Notes: generated by a model not told the origin, from the letters alone. A stretch of DNA of 64,000 bases from Arthrobacter sp. B6 (GCF_001663775.1 NZ_KV467169.1:984131-1048130); one strand, 5' to 3'; positions 15,815 to 24,668 are shown, counted from the first letter of the stretch. Program-made: numbers and translations.

Positions 15815-17116
15815 TCAGGCCGCCGTCCGCTCGGCGACACGGCGCCATTCGTCGTCGAGCGCGGAGAGGAACTGGTCGCCGTTCTGGCTGTACACAAACG
15901 ACTGGATGTAGTTGTTGACCGGCACCGACGGCGGGAAGTACGTGACGGCGCCCTGGAAATAGCGGGCTTCCTTGATGGAGTGGTTGAGCCCGCTGATCTG
16001 CGGATTCGTCACGGCCGGGGCGTCCTTGAGCGGGGAGAAGGCTGCGTTCTTTTCGTTGTAGGTGTTCACCACTGCCGGTTCCAGCAGGTAGCCGACGAAT
16101 CGTTGCGCGGCTGCCATGTTCGGTGTGTTCCGGGTGATGGACAGGGCCATATCCACGTTGACCCGCGCCTTGGTCTCCTCCGGGTTGTTGGTGACGGGCA
16201 GGGGGAAGGTTCCAAGCCGGATTCCCGGGTTGGCGGCGATGAGCTGGGAGAGAGCCCAGGGGCCCTGCAGGTACATCGCTGCCTGGCCTTTGGCGAACGC
16301 GGCGTTGCCGTCCGCATAGTTCTTGCTTTCGGCACCGCCCTGGGCGAAGGACGCCAACTGCAGCATCTTGGGCAGTGCGGGGCCAAAGTTGTTGGTGAAT
16401 GATTCCGGGGCGGCCGTGCTGATGTCAGCGCCGGTGGCCGTGAGCTTCGCGAAGAACCCGGCCACGTCCAGCGAGCCGCCGGCCACGTAGTCGAACATGC
16501 CCTGCGCGAGGGTCCAGGGATCCTTGTAGGTCCCGTAAATTGGTGCGATGCCTGCCGCCTTGAAGGTTTCGCAGGCTGCCACGAATTCGTCCCAGGTGGT
16601 GGGGACAGCCACGCCGTTGGCGTCAAAGATGTCCCTGTTGTAGATGACGCCGGCCGCGGCGACGGAGAACGGCAGGGCGCTGGTCTCGTTGCCGCTGTAC
16701 CGGCCCCAGGAGCTGATGAGTTCCTGCATCTCCGGGTTGATGGTGGCGGCTGCAGGGAGGTCGGCGAGATCGGCGAAAATGCCCTTTTTCACGAAGTCTG
16801 CGGTGGCCTGGGCGAAGCCGCGGGTCACGACGTCGGGCGGATCGTTCCGGACCAGGCCGGGGACGAAGTTGCCCTCGTTGAAGTCCTGGATCACCCGGAT
16901 ATCCGGGTTCAGCGCTTCGAAGTCCTTGATTACCTGGTTGAAGTAGTCCACTACCTCGGGCTTGTTCTGCATAAAACGCAGGGTGGTGACGCCGTTCTGC
17001 CGGCCGGCTTCGGCGCCGCAGCCAGTGAGGGGAAGGACGGCTGCTGCCCCGGCCAGGCCGACAGCCCGGAGCAGGGAACGCCTGCTGGGCAGTGATGCGG
17101 GCACGGAGGCGTTCAC
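15815..17116 (-). CDS. Sugar-binding lipoprotein of an ABC importer (family 1)
   Basis: 433-residue extracytoplasmic solute-binding protein that delivers the sugar to the MalFG-like permeases. From the GTG at 17116 the product has a twin-arginine-like signal (SRRSLLRAVGLAGAA) and a lipobox LPLTGC, with the mature protein starting at Cys33. Binding-protein features follow: TLRFMQNKPEVVDYFNQVIKDF and the later WALSQLIAANPGI. The GTG has no ribosome site of its own but overlaps the stop of a 24-codon frame (17113-17187) that has a strong one. An in-frame TTG at 17203 is an alternative start but would place an unusual extension before the signal. Confidence 0.88.
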   Translation of the reverse strand: MNASVPASLPSRRSLLRAVGLAGAAAVLPLTGCGAEAGRQNGVTTLRFMQNKPEVVDYFNQVIKDFEALNPDIRVIQDFNEGNFVPGLVRNDPPDVVTRGFAQATADFVKKGIFADLADLPAAATINPEMQELISSWGRYSGNETSALPFSVAAAGVIYNRDIFDANGVAVPTTWDEFVAACETFKAAGIAPIYGTYKDPWTLAQGMFDYVAGGSLDVAGFFAKLTATGADISTAAPESFTNNFGPALPKMLQLASFAQGGAESKNYADGNAAFAKGQAAMYLQGPWALSQLIAANPGIRLGTFPLPVTNNPEETKARVNVDMALSITRNTPNMAAAQRFVGYLLEPAVVNTYNEKNAAFSPLKDAPAVTNPQISGLNHSIKEARYFQGAVTYFPPSVPVNNYIQSFVYSQNGDQFLSALDDEWRRVAERTAA

Positions 17117-17187
17117 CGGGCAGGGGCCGACGTGGCGGAGTGGCGCGGCCGGGGCGAGGGCGGGCAGTGCTTCGGGATGCAGTTCAC
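17113..17187 (-). CDS. Putative 24-residue leader ORF coupled to the sugar-binding lipoprotein gene
   Basis: Reads MNCIPKHCPPSPRPRHSATS and four more residues from a GTG with a consensus AAAGGAG site five bases upstream. Its TGA shares bases with the GTG start of the binding protein (GTGA). The only good ribosome site in this leader serves this small frame, so ribosomes probably reach the lipoprotein gene by termination-reinitiation. Whether the peptide itself matters, or only its translation, is open. Confidence 0.45.
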   Translation of the reverse strand: MNCIPKHCPPSPRPRHSATSAPAR

Positions 17188-17285
17188 AGTTGCTCCTTTG
17201 CAAAAGGCTGAATGAAGGGTTGGAAACGCGGCCCGGTGGTCGGCGGCCGTCCGGTTAACCAGGCTTGGAGTTGTTAATTTGGAAT

Positions 17286-17295
17286 CTAAATTTAG
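17286..17295. promoter_or_regulatory. Candidate ROK operator in the divergent promoter region
   Basis: CTAAATTTAG, a perfect 10-base palindrome flanked by GGAAT on one side and TTCC on the other, in an AT-rich island between the sugar operon (minus) and the ROK regulator gene (plus). AT-rich palindromes of the TTTAGTT type are typical ROK/NagC-family sites. A -10-like TATTAT/ATAATA lies close by on both strands. Confidence 0.5.
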
Positions 17296-17339
17296 TTCCT
17301 CAAGTATTATGTGGTGCAAAGCACAGAGAGGTCAACACC

Positions 17340-18542
17340 ATGTCTGAAATGTCCGCGGCAACACCGCAGTTGCTGCGGCGCGTGAGCGCCGGAGCTGTCC
17401 TGGATTTCATGCGCACGTCGGACGCTGTGACCGTCACCGAGGTGATGGAAGCAACCGGACTCACCCGCGCCACAGCGATTGCTGTCTGTGAGGACCTCAT
17501 GCAGCGCGGCTGGATCCGGGAGCTGGAGAACCAGCGGGAATTTGGCGGCTACCAGAAGGGCAGGCCGGCACGGCGGTTTGAGCTCAACGAACGCGCCGGC
17601 TACGTGCTGGGCATGGACGTGGGCATCTCCAAGGCCACCGTGGTGGTGGCCGACCTCCGCGGGAAGTCATTGGGCAGGGCCAGCCAGCCGTTCGCGGACG
17701 CCGAAATTACGGCCGAAGAGCGGATCTCGGTCATCGACCGCACCGCCATGATGGCGCTGCAGGGCGTAGGCGCAACACCCGACTCCGTTCTGGCCGTCTG
17801 CGCCGGCATTGCGGCGCCCGTGGACCGCAACGGCGAGGTGCTGGTGACGCAGCACTTCTGGGGCCTGTTCGACGTCGACCTGAAGTCTGCACTGCGTGAC
17901 CGGCGGGGCTGGACGGTACTGCTGGAAAACGACGCGAACCTGGCCGCCCTCGGCGACCGCTGGAAGGGCGCCGCTGCCGGTGTGGACGACGTCGTGGTCA
18001 TCCTCGCCAGTGAACGCCTTGGGTCGGGAGTAATCGACGGCGGGAGGCTGCTGCACGGCCGCGGCGGAGGCGCCGGCGAGCTCGCCTTCCTCGAGATGGT
18101 GGAGGGAGTGGGAGACATGTTCGGCATAGCCTTTTTGGCGAGGGGCTGGGCCGCTGAGGCGCTGGCGGGCAAAGCCAGGACCTCACTGCGGGAGTACGCC
18201 GCCCAGGGCGCAGAAGCAGAGCAGGTCTTCGCGGCCGCCGCGGCCGGCGATGCCGTGGCGCTGAAGATCCTTGACCGGCTGGCCGACCGGATGGCCAGGG
18301 TGATCGGGGCCGTGGCCACCATCATCAACCCCGAACTGGTGGTCATTGGTGGCGCCGTGGCCAACTCCGCCGGGGTGCTGCTTGAGCCCATCGCCCAACG
18401 CCTGAAGGAGTTCACCGCCACTCCCCCACGCGTGGCGGTCTCCCCGTTGGGTGATTCGATAGTCACCGTTGGCGCCGTCCGGTGCGCCCTCGACTACGTG
18501 GAGGCAAACAGCCTGGACCTGGAGCTGACGGCCCAGGCCTGA
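17340..18542 (+). CDS. ROK family transcriptional regulator
   Basis: 400 residues: an N-terminal winged helix (about 18-75, VTVTEVMEATGLTRATAIAV recognition helix) followed by a ROK sugar-kinase-like domain (MDVGISKATVVVADLRG, LLENDANLAALGDRW, GAGELAFLEM, NPELVVIGGAVANSAG). The zinc-binding Cys cluster of sugar kinases is missing, as in several regulators of the XylR/NagC type. Divergent from the alpha-glucoside operon, so it most likely represses it and is released by a sugar or sugar phosphate (inference). ATG at 17340 with AGAGAGG upstream. Confidence 0.9.
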   Translation: MSEMSAATPQLLRRVSAGAVLDFMRTSDAVTVTEVMEATGLTRATAIAVCEDLMQRGWIRELENQREFGGYQKGRPARRFELNERAGYVLGMDVGISKATVVVADLRGKSLGRASQPFADAEITAEERISVIDRTAMMALQGVGATPDSVLAVCAGIAAPVDRNGEVLVTQHFWGLFDVDLKSALRDRRGWTVLLENDANLAALGDRWKGAAAGVDDVVVILASERLGSGVIDGGRLLHGRGGGAGELAFLEMVEGVGDMFGIAFLARGWAAEALAGKARTSLREYAAQGAEAEQVFAAAAAGDAVALKILDRLADRMARVIGAVATIINPELVVIGGAVANSAGVLLEPIAQRLKEFTATPPRVAVSPLGDSIVTVGAVRCALDYVEANSLDLELTAQA

Positions 18543-18560
18543 CCCCCTCTCCGCGAAATG

Positions 18561-18624
18561 GCGCGAACGTACACTTGTAGCCCCAAATCCGCGGCGTTTT
18601 AGGGCCACAAGTGTACGTTCGCGC
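18561..18624. repeat. Intergenic palindrome repeat A, copy 1
   Basis: Arms 18561-18583 and 18602-18624 pair at 22 of 23 positions (GCGCGAACGTACACTTGTAG core) around an 18-base loop. It lies between the converging ROK and SDR genes and probably terminates both. Related copies are at 43811-43874 and 51783-51846, with a decayed one at 41868-41908. Confidence 0.8.
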
Positions 18625-18637
18625 TTCGGCGGGGCTG

Positions 18638-19297
18638 CTAGCTTCGCGGCTGCAGCGCGGCGGACACCGGCAGGGTGCCGTCGCGGAATTCGATCGTCCT
18701 GCCGGCAGTCTCCGGCAGGTCCAGCACCGCTGCCGCCACAATCGCCGTGTTGCCCCGCGACGTTTCCCTGCCACCCTCCCCGGGTGCGGGGTTGACGTCG
18801 ATTCGTCCAGTCCCAGGCTTGTCCGTCAGGGAACCTGGCCCCAGGATGGTCCACGCCAACCGGGTGCCGCGCAGGTACTCATCGGCGGCGGCCTTGGCCT
18901 CGGCGTAGGCGAAAAAACTGCTGTCCGCCGGGACGCCGTGGTCCCGCCGCGCACCGAGATAGGACACCATGATGTAACGCCCGACGCCGGCCTCCGCCGC
19001 TGCGTCCATCGACCGGATCGCGGCATCCCGGTCTACCGCATATGTGCGTGCCGGGTTGCCGCCGCCCGCGCCCGCGGACCAGACCACCGCGTCATGGTGC
19101 CTGAGCGCCTCGGCGATTTCCGCCGTCGTCGAATGTTCAACGTCCAGGACCGCCGGCGTTGCGCCGGTTGCGGCCACATCGCCGGCGTGGTCCGGGCTGC
19201 GCATGAAGGAAGTCACCGTATGGCCTTCCTCCGTGAGGAGGGCTGACAGAAGGAGGGCCACTTTTCCGTGGCCGCCGATAATCGCGATGCGGGTCAT
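18638..19297 (-). CDS. NAD(P)-binding SDR-family oxidoreductase (atypical, NmrA/SDR-a5-like)
   Basis: 219 residues with an N-terminal Rossmann dinucleotide site (IAIIGGHGKVALLLSALL), AVVWSAGAGGG after strand four and ISYLGARRD-like MVSYLGARR where classic SDRs have the active-site serine. The Tyr-x-x-x-Lys pair is not clear, so catalysis is uncertain; related proteins act as NAD(P) sensors or reductases. Converges on the ROK gene across repeat A. Confidence 0.8.
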   Translation of the reverse strand: MTRIAIIGGHGKVALLLSALLTEEGHTVTSFMRSPDHAGDVAATGATPAVLDVEHSTTAEIAEALRHHDAVVWSAGAGGGNPARTYAVDRDAAIRSMDAAAEAGVGRYIMVSYLGARRDHGVPADSSFFAYAEAKAAADEYLRGTRLAWTILGPGSLTDKPGTGRIDVNPAPGEGGRETSRGNTAIVAAAVLDLPETAGRTIEFRDGTLPVSAALQPRS

Positions 19298-19373
19298 GGA
19301 CCTATTCTGCCCCTCGCGTCCAGCGGCAGGGGCATGGCGGCGACGGTTTCAGCCGTGCTCAGGACTTCCGGCA

Positions 19374-19931
19374 TCACGGGAGGGTGCGGTAACGAAGGTA
19401 GACCACACCGTTGCCAAACCGACGCTCCTCGAGAAGTTCCAGCTTCAGGCCCAGCCCGTCCGGGAGGTACTGCTTGCCGCCGCCCACCACCACAGGATTG
19501 AGAAAGAGCCTGCACTCGTCCACGAGCCCGGCCGCAAGGACGGAGGCGGCCAGGGTGGCGCCGCCGACGCCGATCTCGCGGCTGCTGCTCTCCTTCAGCT
19601 GCCGGATGGCTTCCGGATTGAAGACGGGCTCGATCCGGGTCCGGGCTGTGGACGCGGTGGTCAATGTGGTGGAGTAAACCACCTTGTCCGCCGTCTGCCA
19701 GATGCGGGCATAGTCCTGGATGTAGCCCGGCTCGCCGTTGCCGCCGAGGCTTTCCCAGGCAGCCATGACTTCATACATCCGGCGCCCGAAGAGGTACGCG
19801 CCGACTTCCCGCTCCAGGTCGTTGACAAAGGCGTGGACCTCCTCGTCCGGCTCGCTCCAGCTGAAGTTGCCCTCGCGGTCCGCGATGTACCCGTCCAGCG
19901 AAGTGATGCCTGTGTACGTCAGCTGAGCCAT
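19374..19931 (-). CDS. Dihydrofolate reductase family protein (RibD C-terminal-like)
   Basis: 185 residues of the RibD-C/DHFR-like fold: LTYTGITSLDGYIADREGNF at the start, YLFGRRMYEVMAAWE, VVYSTTL and EIGVGGATLAASVLAAGLVDE near the end. These are NADPH-dependent reductases of unknown substrate, separate from the true FolA at 1499-2083. ATG at 19931 fits homologue starts; an in-frame ATG three codons upstream has a somewhat better purine run. Probably monocistronic. Confidence 0.83.
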   Translation of the reverse strand: MAQLTYTGITSLDGYIADREGNFSWSEPDEEVHAFVNDLEREVGAYLFGRRMYEVMAAWESLGGNGEPGYIQDYARIWQTADKVVYSTTLTTASTARTRIEPVFNPEAIRQLKESSSREIGVGGATLAASVLAAGLVDECRLFLNPVVVGGGKQYLPDGLGLKLELLEERRFGNGVVYLRYRTLP

Positions 19932-20015
19932 GCGCCCCATTCTGCCCCCTGCCACGGGCGGTTGGACAGGCCCTGCTCCCTGTTCAGGGGATGGGAGACC
20001 CGGAGCCGGCGGACA

Positions 20016-21338
20016 CTATGCAGGGAACAGGAGGAAGGCGATCGGTGTTACCAGAATCAGGGTCAGGACCACCCGCTGGAACCAGATAACCACCATTTTC
20101 CACAGCGGAATCGGGATGTCCGTGGCCATGATGCAGGGCACCAGTGCAGAGAAGAAGATGATGCCGGAAACAGACACAACACCAACGACGAACTTGACCA
20201 CCGGGACGGAATCCACTGCCAGGAGTGCCGGCAGGAACATCTCCGCAACGCCTACCGCACTGGCCTTGGCCACGAGCATCGGCTCGGGCAGCTGGAGCGC
20301 CCACGTGAAGGGATAGAAGAGGTAACCCAGCCAGTCGAAGACCGGCGTATACGTCGCCAGTACCAGGCCCAGCAGGCCAATCGACAGGATGGACGGCAGG
20401 ATGGCCATCGCCATCAGCACGCCGTCCCGGACGTTCGTCCAGACATTGACGGCAAGCGAAGGGGCAGACGCCACTGTTTCCCGGGCTTCGCGCCAGGCCA
20501 CGGACAAGCGGCGGCCGGTGACGTCCTCCTCCGGTTGCGGCGTTGCCTCCGGGTGGTAAACGTCCGGGATGCTGTTCAGCGGCCAGATTCGGACAGTGAT
20601 GGCCGTGACAAGGAAGGTCACCAGGAAAGTAATCCAGAAATAGGCGGTCCACTGGCCCATCAGGTCAAGGGTTTTGGCCACGATGACCATGAAGGTGGCG
20701 GACACGGTGGAGAATCCGGTGGCGATGATGGCCGACTCACGGGCGGTGTACTTGCCCTCTTTGTAGACCCGGTTGGTGATGAGCAGGCCAAGGGAATAGC
20801 TGCCCACAAAAGAGGCGACGGCGTCGATCGCGGAGCGCCCCGGGGTGCGCCAGATGGGGCGCATGACCCGCTGGACCATCACGCCGATGAACTCCAGCAG
20901 ACCGTAGCTGACCAGAAGCGCCAGGAAAACGGCGCCGATGGGGACCAACAGGCCCACCGGGATCACGAGCTTCTCGAACAGGAATGGCCCCATGCCCGGC
21001 TCGAACAGCCATGCGGGGCCCACCCGGAACACCATCATGAAACCGACGATCATGCCCATCACTTTGAGCAGCGAAAACACTATCTCGACGACGGACTTCT
21101 TCCAGGTACCGGTGACGAAGGGATACACCGCTCCCGCCACTATGACTGCCAGTGCATAGTACGGCAGCACCGGGCCTATGCTCGCCTGGAGGAAGGTGAC
21201 GATGTGGTCCAACATGATGGTGTTCCTGCCGGCGATCGTCAGCGGAACGAAGAACATGAACGCCCCGATTCCGCTGTACACAAACAGTTTCCACATATGG
21301 CGCGATGCGGTGCGCGGTGCCTCCGAGGTGATGGCCAT
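20016..21338 (-). CDS. YjiH family membrane protein with Gate domains
   Basis: 440 residues and about ten membrane helices. Two nucleoside-recognition (Gate) regions are visible, one starting near GPVLPYYALAVIVAGAVYPF and one near GYLFYPFTWALQLPEPMLVA, with SYSLGLLITNRVYKEGKYTA between them. YjiH proteins are uncharacterised, transporter-like. The ATG at 21338 has a good AGGAG site. It is divergent from an IclR regulator across a 150-base region with a clear palindrome, so that regulator probably controls it. Confidence 0.85.
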   Translation of the reverse strand: MAITSEAPRTASRHMWKLFVYSGIGAFMFFVPLTIAGRNTIMLDHIVTFLQASIGPVLPYYALAVIVAGAVYPFVTGTWKKSVVEIVFSLLKVMGMIVGFMMVFRVGPAWLFEPGMGPFLFEKLVIPVGLLVPIGAVFLALLVSYGLLEFIGVMVQRVMRPIWRTPGRSAIDAVASFVGSYSLGLLITNRVYKEGKYTARESAIIATGFSTVSATFMVIVAKTLDLMGQWTAYFWITFLVTFLVTAITVRIWPLNSIPDVYHPEATPQPEEDVTGRRLSVAWREARETVASAPSLAVNVWTNVRDGVLMAMAILPSILSIGLLGLVLATYTPVFDWLGYLFYPFTWALQLPEPMLVAKASAVGVAEMFLPALLAVDSVPVVKFVVGVVSVSGIIFFSALVPCIMATDIPIPLWKMVVIWFQRVVLTLILVTPIAFLLFPA

Positions 21339-21452
21339 CGGTTTGTCTCCTGGTATCTTCGCCGCTCTCCGTCGTGGACGCGGCCGTTTCTTTGAATAGT
21401 TCCATCGCACCGCGAACCGTCAGGAAGGACAATGGAATTGCGCAGGATGCAG

Positions 21453-21466
21453 TCTCACATATGAGA
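21453..21466. promoter_or_regulatory. Candidate IclR-type operator
   Basis: TCTCACATATGAGA: five-base arms TCTCA/TGAGA around CATA, placed between the yjiH-like and iclR-like genes and just upstream of the regulator's ribosome site. It is the only strong palindrome in this divergent region. Confidence 0.45.
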
Positions 21467-21487
21467 TTCAACTCACAGGAGGCGACC

Positions 21488-22285
21488 ATGGGCAGCGAAA
21501 CGGACAGTTCCCTGCGTTCCCTCCGCATCCTGAGCTACCTCGCCACGCAGGCGACCCCGGTTCCTGCCGCCCGGATCGCCGAGGCAGTGGGAGCACCCAG
21601 ATCCTCGACGTTCCGGCTGCTTAGGGGAATGCAGTCGCTGGGCTATGTCACCCACATTCCGGAGGAGCAGGCCTACGCGCTGGGGCTCGCCGCCTTGGAG
21701 ATCGGCCAGGCCTTTGGCATCCAGGCGCCCTTGGCAAGGTACGGGCGGCCTGTCCTGGAACGCCTGGTCCTCAAACTCGGCGAAACCGCCCACCTGGCTG
21801 TCCTGCACGGCCACGAAACGCTGTACATCCATGAGCAGACCGCCCCCATGCGAGCGCCGCTGGTGACCGCCAAGGACGTGCGCCTCCCTGCCCACCTGAC
21901 GGCCTCCGGGAGAGTGATACTGGCGGGGTTGGGGAATGAGCAGCTGCGGGCCCTGTTTCCGCCAAACTTCGCATTCGTCCAAAGGACCGGCCGGGGGCCG
22001 GACTCGTACGCCGAGCTGATGCGGCAGCTGGACGTTGCCCGCCGGCAGGGCTTCGCCCGTGAGTTCGGCGAGGTGACAGAAGGGCTGACTTCCGTTGCCA
22101 AGCCTGTCCGGGACAGGAGCGGAAGGACTGTGGCCTCGATCGCCGTGACCATTGCTTACAGCACCCAGGCCCCTGTTGCTCCCCCGCCGAAGTCGGCCAC
22201 GCAGGACACCATCCTGGCGGCCCTTGAACGGGCGGCGAAGGAACTCAGCCGAAGGCTTGGCTGGGATCCGCAGGGATTGGGGTGA
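21488..22285 (+). CDS. IclR family transcriptional regulator
   Basis: 265 residues: N-terminal winged helix (about 10-65, PVPAARIAEAVGAPRSSTFR) and the IclR effector-binding domain (RYGRPVLERLVLKLGETAHLA, RLPAHLTASGRVILA, REFGEVTEGLTSVAKPVRD). The start at 21488 has AGGAGG six bases upstream; the frame extends further but lacks another good site. It probably controls the divergent YjiH carrier and itself. The ligand is unknown. Confidence 0.9.
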   Translation: MGSETDSSLRSLRILSYLATQATPVPAARIAEAVGAPRSSTFRLLRGMQSLGYVTHIPEEQAYALGLAALEIGQAFGIQAPLARYGRPVLERLVLKLGETAHLAVLHGHETLYIHEQTAPMRAPLVTAKDVRLPAHLTASGRVILAGLGNEQLRALFPPNFAFVQRTGRGPDSYAELMRQLDVARRQGFAREFGEVTEGLTSVAKPVRDRSGRTVASIAVTIAYSTQAPVAPPPKSATQDTILAALERAAKELSRRLGWDPQGLG

Positions 22286-22356
22286 CGCCGGCCGGACGAG
22301 GCAGCCGGGGTGGGCCTGGGTGGGACGAAGGGGGGCGGATCCCGGCCCAGCCACAC

Positions 22357-23187
22357 CTATGCGCCGCCACCCCGCCCCTCGACGGAGCCATGGCCCGGCT
22401 CACGGCCAATGACGAAGAACTGTTGGACCATGGTCCAGAAGTTGCTGACCGTCCAGTAGATCAGGACACCGATCGGGAAGATAATGCCACCCACGCCGAA
22501 CACAATCGGCAGGATGTAGAGCAGCACCTTTTGCTGCTGCATGAACGGGCTCTCCGCCGCCTCCTCTGACACGTTCCTGGCCATGATCTGCTTCTGCGTG
22601 ATGAATTGTGCCGCCGTCATGGCAAGGATCATGAGGATGGTCAGCACTGTGACCGCAACCTGATCACCGCCGGTACCGTGCAGGAAGGACGCGGACAGCG
22701 GGGCGCCGAAGATGCTGGACTGGTCAAACTGCACCACCTGTTCGTGGCTCATGGCACCGACGCCCTGCCCCTCCCTGGCGTTGGTGCCGATGCCTGCGAG
22801 CACCTGGAACAGCGCAAAGAAGAAGGGCGTCTGGATCAGCAACGGCAGGCAGGCCGAGAACGGGTTGGTGCCGTGCTTCTTGTATATCGCCATCTGCTCC
22901 TGCGCCATGGCCTGGCGGGACAGCGGATCAGTTTTGCCTTTGTACTTGTCCTGCAGGTTCTTCAGGTCCGGCTGCAGCAGACGCATCCGGCGCTGGGCAT
23001 TGATCTGCTTGACGAAGACGGGGATGAGGGCGGCACGGATCACCAGCACCAGCCCGATGATGGCCAGCGTCCACGTCCAGCCGTCCGCCGCCGGCATGCC
23101 GATGCCACTGAGCCCCTCATGGAAACCGACCATGATGAAGGACACCAGCCACTTGAACGGAAACATGATTGTCTCAAAGAAGTCCAC
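22357..23187 (-). CDS. yidC: YidC/Oxa1-type membrane insertase, stand-alone copy
   Basis: 276 residues with about five helices. The positively charged groove Arg is in LVIRAALIPVF (about 48-58), followed by the coiled cytoplasmic hairpin (QINAQRRMRLLQPDLKNL, PLSRQAMAQEQMAIYKKHG) and NPFSACLPLLIQTPFFFALF. It inserts membrane proteins alone or with SecYEG. It is not in the rnpA-yidC-jag cluster near oriC, and it lacks the long basic C-terminal tail, so it is probably a second YidC of this genome. GTG start. Confidence 0.88.
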   Translation of the reverse strand: MDFFETIMFPFKWLVSFIMVGFHEGLSGIGMPAADGWTWTLAIIGLVLVIRAALIPVFVKQINAQRRMRLLQPDLKNLQDKYKGKTDPLSRQAMAQEQMAIYKKHGTNPFSACLPLLIQTPFFFALFQVLAGIGTNAREGQGVGAMSHEQVVQFDQSSIFGAPLSASFLHGTGGDQVAVTVLTILMILAMTAAQFITQKQIMARNVSEEAAESPFMQQQKVLLYILPIVFGVGGIIFPIGVLIYWTVSNFWTMVQQFFVIGREPGHGSVEGRGGGA

Positions 23188-23408
23188 CGATATCCCCGTT
23201 CGTCAGATGCCGCAAAGCTACGGCCAAACGGGGAACTTGTCACGCTTTCCGGGGTGGGATGGCAAACAGGTAGCCCCCTGCCGAAAATTCGAGTACTCCG
23301 AACCGGTGCCCTCGGACGCGGCCGCTGATACCGTCGGGTACAGGTTGACCGTAGCGTCTCCTGCGTCCGCCGTTCAGGGGCTGCAGGCACCAGCAAAGGG
23401 ACCAGGCG

Positions 23409-24593
23409 ATGGAGAAACCGACAGCCAGCACAAATCCCGCACCCCCCGCCGCCCTTGGACGTGGTGCCGGACCGGACCAGGTCACCCCGGGCCAGCCCGC
23501 CCCAGGCCCGTCCGGCCGCGACCGGTACCTGGACCTGCTGCGCGCGATCGCCCTCATCCGGATTGTCGCCTACCATACCTTCACCGCAGCATGGCTGAGC
23601 CTGGTTTTCCCTTCCATGGGCGTGATGTTCGCCCTCGCCGGATCCCTGATGGCGCGCTCCCTTGAGCGGCCTGCCCTGGCTGTTCTGAAAAGCCGGACCC
23701 GGCGCCTGTTGCTGCCCCTGTGGGTCTACAGCGCCACAGTTCTGCTGCTCCTGTTCTGGCAGGGCTGGAGTCCGGACCAGGAAGAGGGCCGCTCCTGGCC
23801 CGAAATCCTTTTTTGGTTCGTCCCGCTCGGCGACCCGCCGTACCCGGACGGCTCAGACGGAGGTCCGATCGACAGCTTCTGGGCTCACGAGGCCGGAGTC
23901 ATCCTCTGGTACATCCGTGCCTACTTCTGGTTCATGCTTTTGTCGCCCCTCATGCTCGCGGCGTTCCGCCGGCTGCCATGGATCACTCTGGCGGCGCCTC
24001 TGGGACTCCTGATGCCCATCGCCGCCGGTTGGGTGACGCTTCCGGTCTGGGCGGAGAGTGGCGTCAGCGACTTCGCCACCTACGGCTCCTGCTGGGTTCT
24101 CGGCTTCGCCCACTACTCCGGCATGCTGCGCAGAATCCCGCGATGGATCGTTTTCTCAGCCGGGCCCGTGATGATGGCCCTGGGCCTCCTCTGGGCCGCA
24201 CCCCACCTTGAGGAGGAGGGCTGGGACCTGAACAACATTTGGGGGGCAAATGGCCTGTATGCCCTCGGCTTCTGCGCGATGCTCCTGCGGGTCTCGCCAT
24301 CCTGGAAGTCGATGCCCCGGCCGATCAGGCTCCTCGACAAGCCAGTCACCCTCATCAACAACAGGGCAGTCACCATCTATCTCTGGCACACTCTGCTGCT
24401 GTCGGTCATGTACATCATCGTCGACACGCTCTACGCCAACAACCAGATTGGCGACGCCATACCCTGGCTGCTGGAAAGCGAGTGGACCCTGTTCGCCGGC
24501 ATCTGGCTGCTCCTTGCCGTCCTTTTCCTCACAATCGGCTGGATCGAGGACGTGGCCGCTAAGCGGGCTCCGCGGCTCTGGCCGGACACCTAA
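23409..24593 (+). CDS. Membrane acyltransferase family 3 protein
   Basis: 394 residues with about ten membrane helices. The catalytic region LDLLRAIALIRIVAYHTFTA (about 38-57) carries the conserved Arg and His of acyltransferase family 3, which moves acetyl or other acyl groups to sugars, lipids or antibiotics at the membrane. No sugar-polymer genes are adjacent, so the acceptor is unknown. Divergent from yidC across about 220 bases that hold both promoters and nothing else I can identify. Confidence 0.85.
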   Translation: MEKPTASTNPAPPAALGRGAGPDQVTPGQPAPGPSGRDRYLDLLRAIALIRIVAYHTFTAAWLSLVFPSMGVMFALAGSLMARSLERPALAVLKSRTRRLLLPLWVYSATVLLLLFWQGWSPDQEEGRSWPEILFWFVPLGDPPYPDGSDGGPIDSFWAHEAGVILWYIRAYFWFMLLSPLMLAAFRRLPWITLAAPLGLLMPIAAGWVTLPVWAESGVSDFATYGSCWVLGFAHYSGMLRRIPRWIVFSAGPVMMALGLLWAAPHLEEEGWDLNNIWGANGLYALGFCAMLLRVSPSWKSMPRPIRLLDKPVTLINNRAVTIYLWHTLLLSVMYIIVDTLYANNQIGDAIPWLLESEWTLFAGIWLLLAVLFLTIGWIEDVAAKRAPRLWPDT

Positions 24594-24668
24594 CGTCCGC
24601 TTTCCGCCTTCATGGCCCCGGACCCCTGGTGTCCTGGTGCAATAGCCCCAAGGCACTATTAACCGAAA

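Noticed and set aside
17117..17203. 29-residue extension of the sugar-binding lipoprotein from a TTG
   Set aside because: It would put a Pro/His-rich segment before a complete signal peptide, and the AAAGGAG site lies downstream of that TTG.
19044..21395. 783-codon open frame on the plus strand
   Set aside because: Runs antisense through the SDR, RibD-like and YjiH genes; His/Asp/Gly-rich with no recognisable fold.
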